Source: Symbiodinium microadriaticum
Taxonomy: Eukaryota; Sar; Dinophyceae; Suessiales; Symbiodiniaceae
Direction: 5' to 3'
Length of the DNA: 64,000 bases
NCBI GenBank assembly: GCA_001939145.1
Contig: LSRX01000005.1
Location: forward strand, 1,589,511-1,653,510
The notes beneath the pieces are model-generated. The model was given only the letters and a program-made list of their open reading frames with translations. It did no database searches and was not told where the DNA came from. The translations under genes were made by a program, and so were the position numbers. Shown in pieces: positions 63,425 through 64,000 of this stretch; position 1 is the first letter of the stretch; each line of letters opens with the position of its first letter.

Positions 63425-63799
63425 AGACAGGCTCCTGCATGCTCATGCAAGGTGTCAGGGTGTAACGTCAAAGCCTGGGAAATTTGAAGCCATGTTCCGA
63501 GGGGAAAGGGGTTCATTGTCCGAGGGCTTCGGACTTGGAATGTCTGATAGGCCCTAAAAAAGCCATCCGAAGCCCTCTACTCCCAATCCGTAAACACTAC
63601 GGAATCCCTAAGCTGCTTCTGAATTTCGACGTACACTAGATGTTGCATTTAATGTGTTATCTATCTTCCGTCATGGGTCTACAGGGCTCATAGATACCCT
63701 AAGCCCTAAAACTTGTTTAGACCCTACCCAAAGGTACTTAGACAAGCGGGAAGATATCGCTCGAGGAGACCTGGCCCCTTGGCTCTTTGGCTCAGTGGG

Positions 63800-63900
63800 G
63801 TTTATAATGTATAATTAATATACTATGTGTAACTTAGTACATTATTATCTATGTATATACATATATATATATAGCATATGATATACCATCTGCATTAAAT
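63800..63900. repeat. AT-rich, TATA microsatellite
   Basis: Alternating TA tracts with no frame; likely intergenic. Confidence 0.7.
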
Positions 63901-64000
63901 ACAATCTGCGCCGCTCTTAAGACAGGATCGAACTAGATGCTTCGAGAAAGCGATGGCCTATTTTGTTTGCAAGTGCTGTTAGTATTACTGTTGTTGTTCT

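Noticed and set aside
63157-63516. 119-codon minus-strand frame
   Set aside because: Hydrophobic, low-complexity product opposite a lysine-rich plus frame; neither splice nor codon evidence.

Overview
The window looks like nuclear DNA of a dinoflagellate, probably of the Symbiodinium kind. Three things point there. First, there are remnants of the dinoflagellate trans-spliced leader (SL), including a tandem relict SL at 18256-18279. Second, degenerate copies of the TTTAGGG telomere heptamer fill almost all non-coding DNA, in both orientations. Third, the two intact-looking coding blocks are a very large LINE-like retroelement and an AP2-domain gene, both common in such genomes. Nothing bacterial was seen: no operons, Shine-Dalgarno sites, rRNA, convincing tRNA or CRISPR.

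Layout. 1-1370: two minisatellites. About 1.7-16.1 kb: plus-strand exon-like segments with AG acceptors and GT (occasionally GA or GC) donors, separated by short introns and intergenic DNA made of decayed TTTAGGG units. 13.0-14.9 kb: telomere-like and tandem repeats. 18.26-19.28 kb: an intronless, frameshifted coding relic directly after a tandem SL relic, read as a retropseudogene. 19.3-22.4 kb: several miniature inverted-repeat elements. 22.4-24.3 kb: more plus-strand exons. 24655-38756: one 14.1-kb LINE-like element on the minus strand, bounded by a perfect 12-bp target-site duplication. 38.8-41.3 kb: plus-strand exon candidates. 41502-43266: an AP2-AP2 gene with a duplicated nuclease-like C-terminus. 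43.5-63.4 kb: further plus-strand exon candidates, the best at 46993-47198, 48848-48991, 50152-50458, 56100-56528, 57210-57542 and 61265-61462.

The LINE reads, in its own 5' to 3' order: proline-rich and coiled-coil ORF1-like part; a hydrophobic region; four copies (two pairs) of an unrecognised domain of about 320 residues with acidic linkers; a membrane-like segment; RNase H; apurinic endonuclease (EEP); reverse transcriptase; two zinc fingers. RNase H upstream of endonuclease and RT, and the four-fold domain, are the most unusual features. The reading frame breaks about nine times, so this copy is probably dead. Its 5' end carries the last eight bases of the SL, suggesting its template was a trans-spliced mRNA.

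All host gene candidates lie on the plus strand, as in unidirectional dinoflagellate gene arrays; the LINE is antisense to them. Exon calls rest on reading frame, splice-site match, phase and third-codon-position composition judged by eye. They are hypotheses needing RNA evidence, and most host proteins were not recognised.
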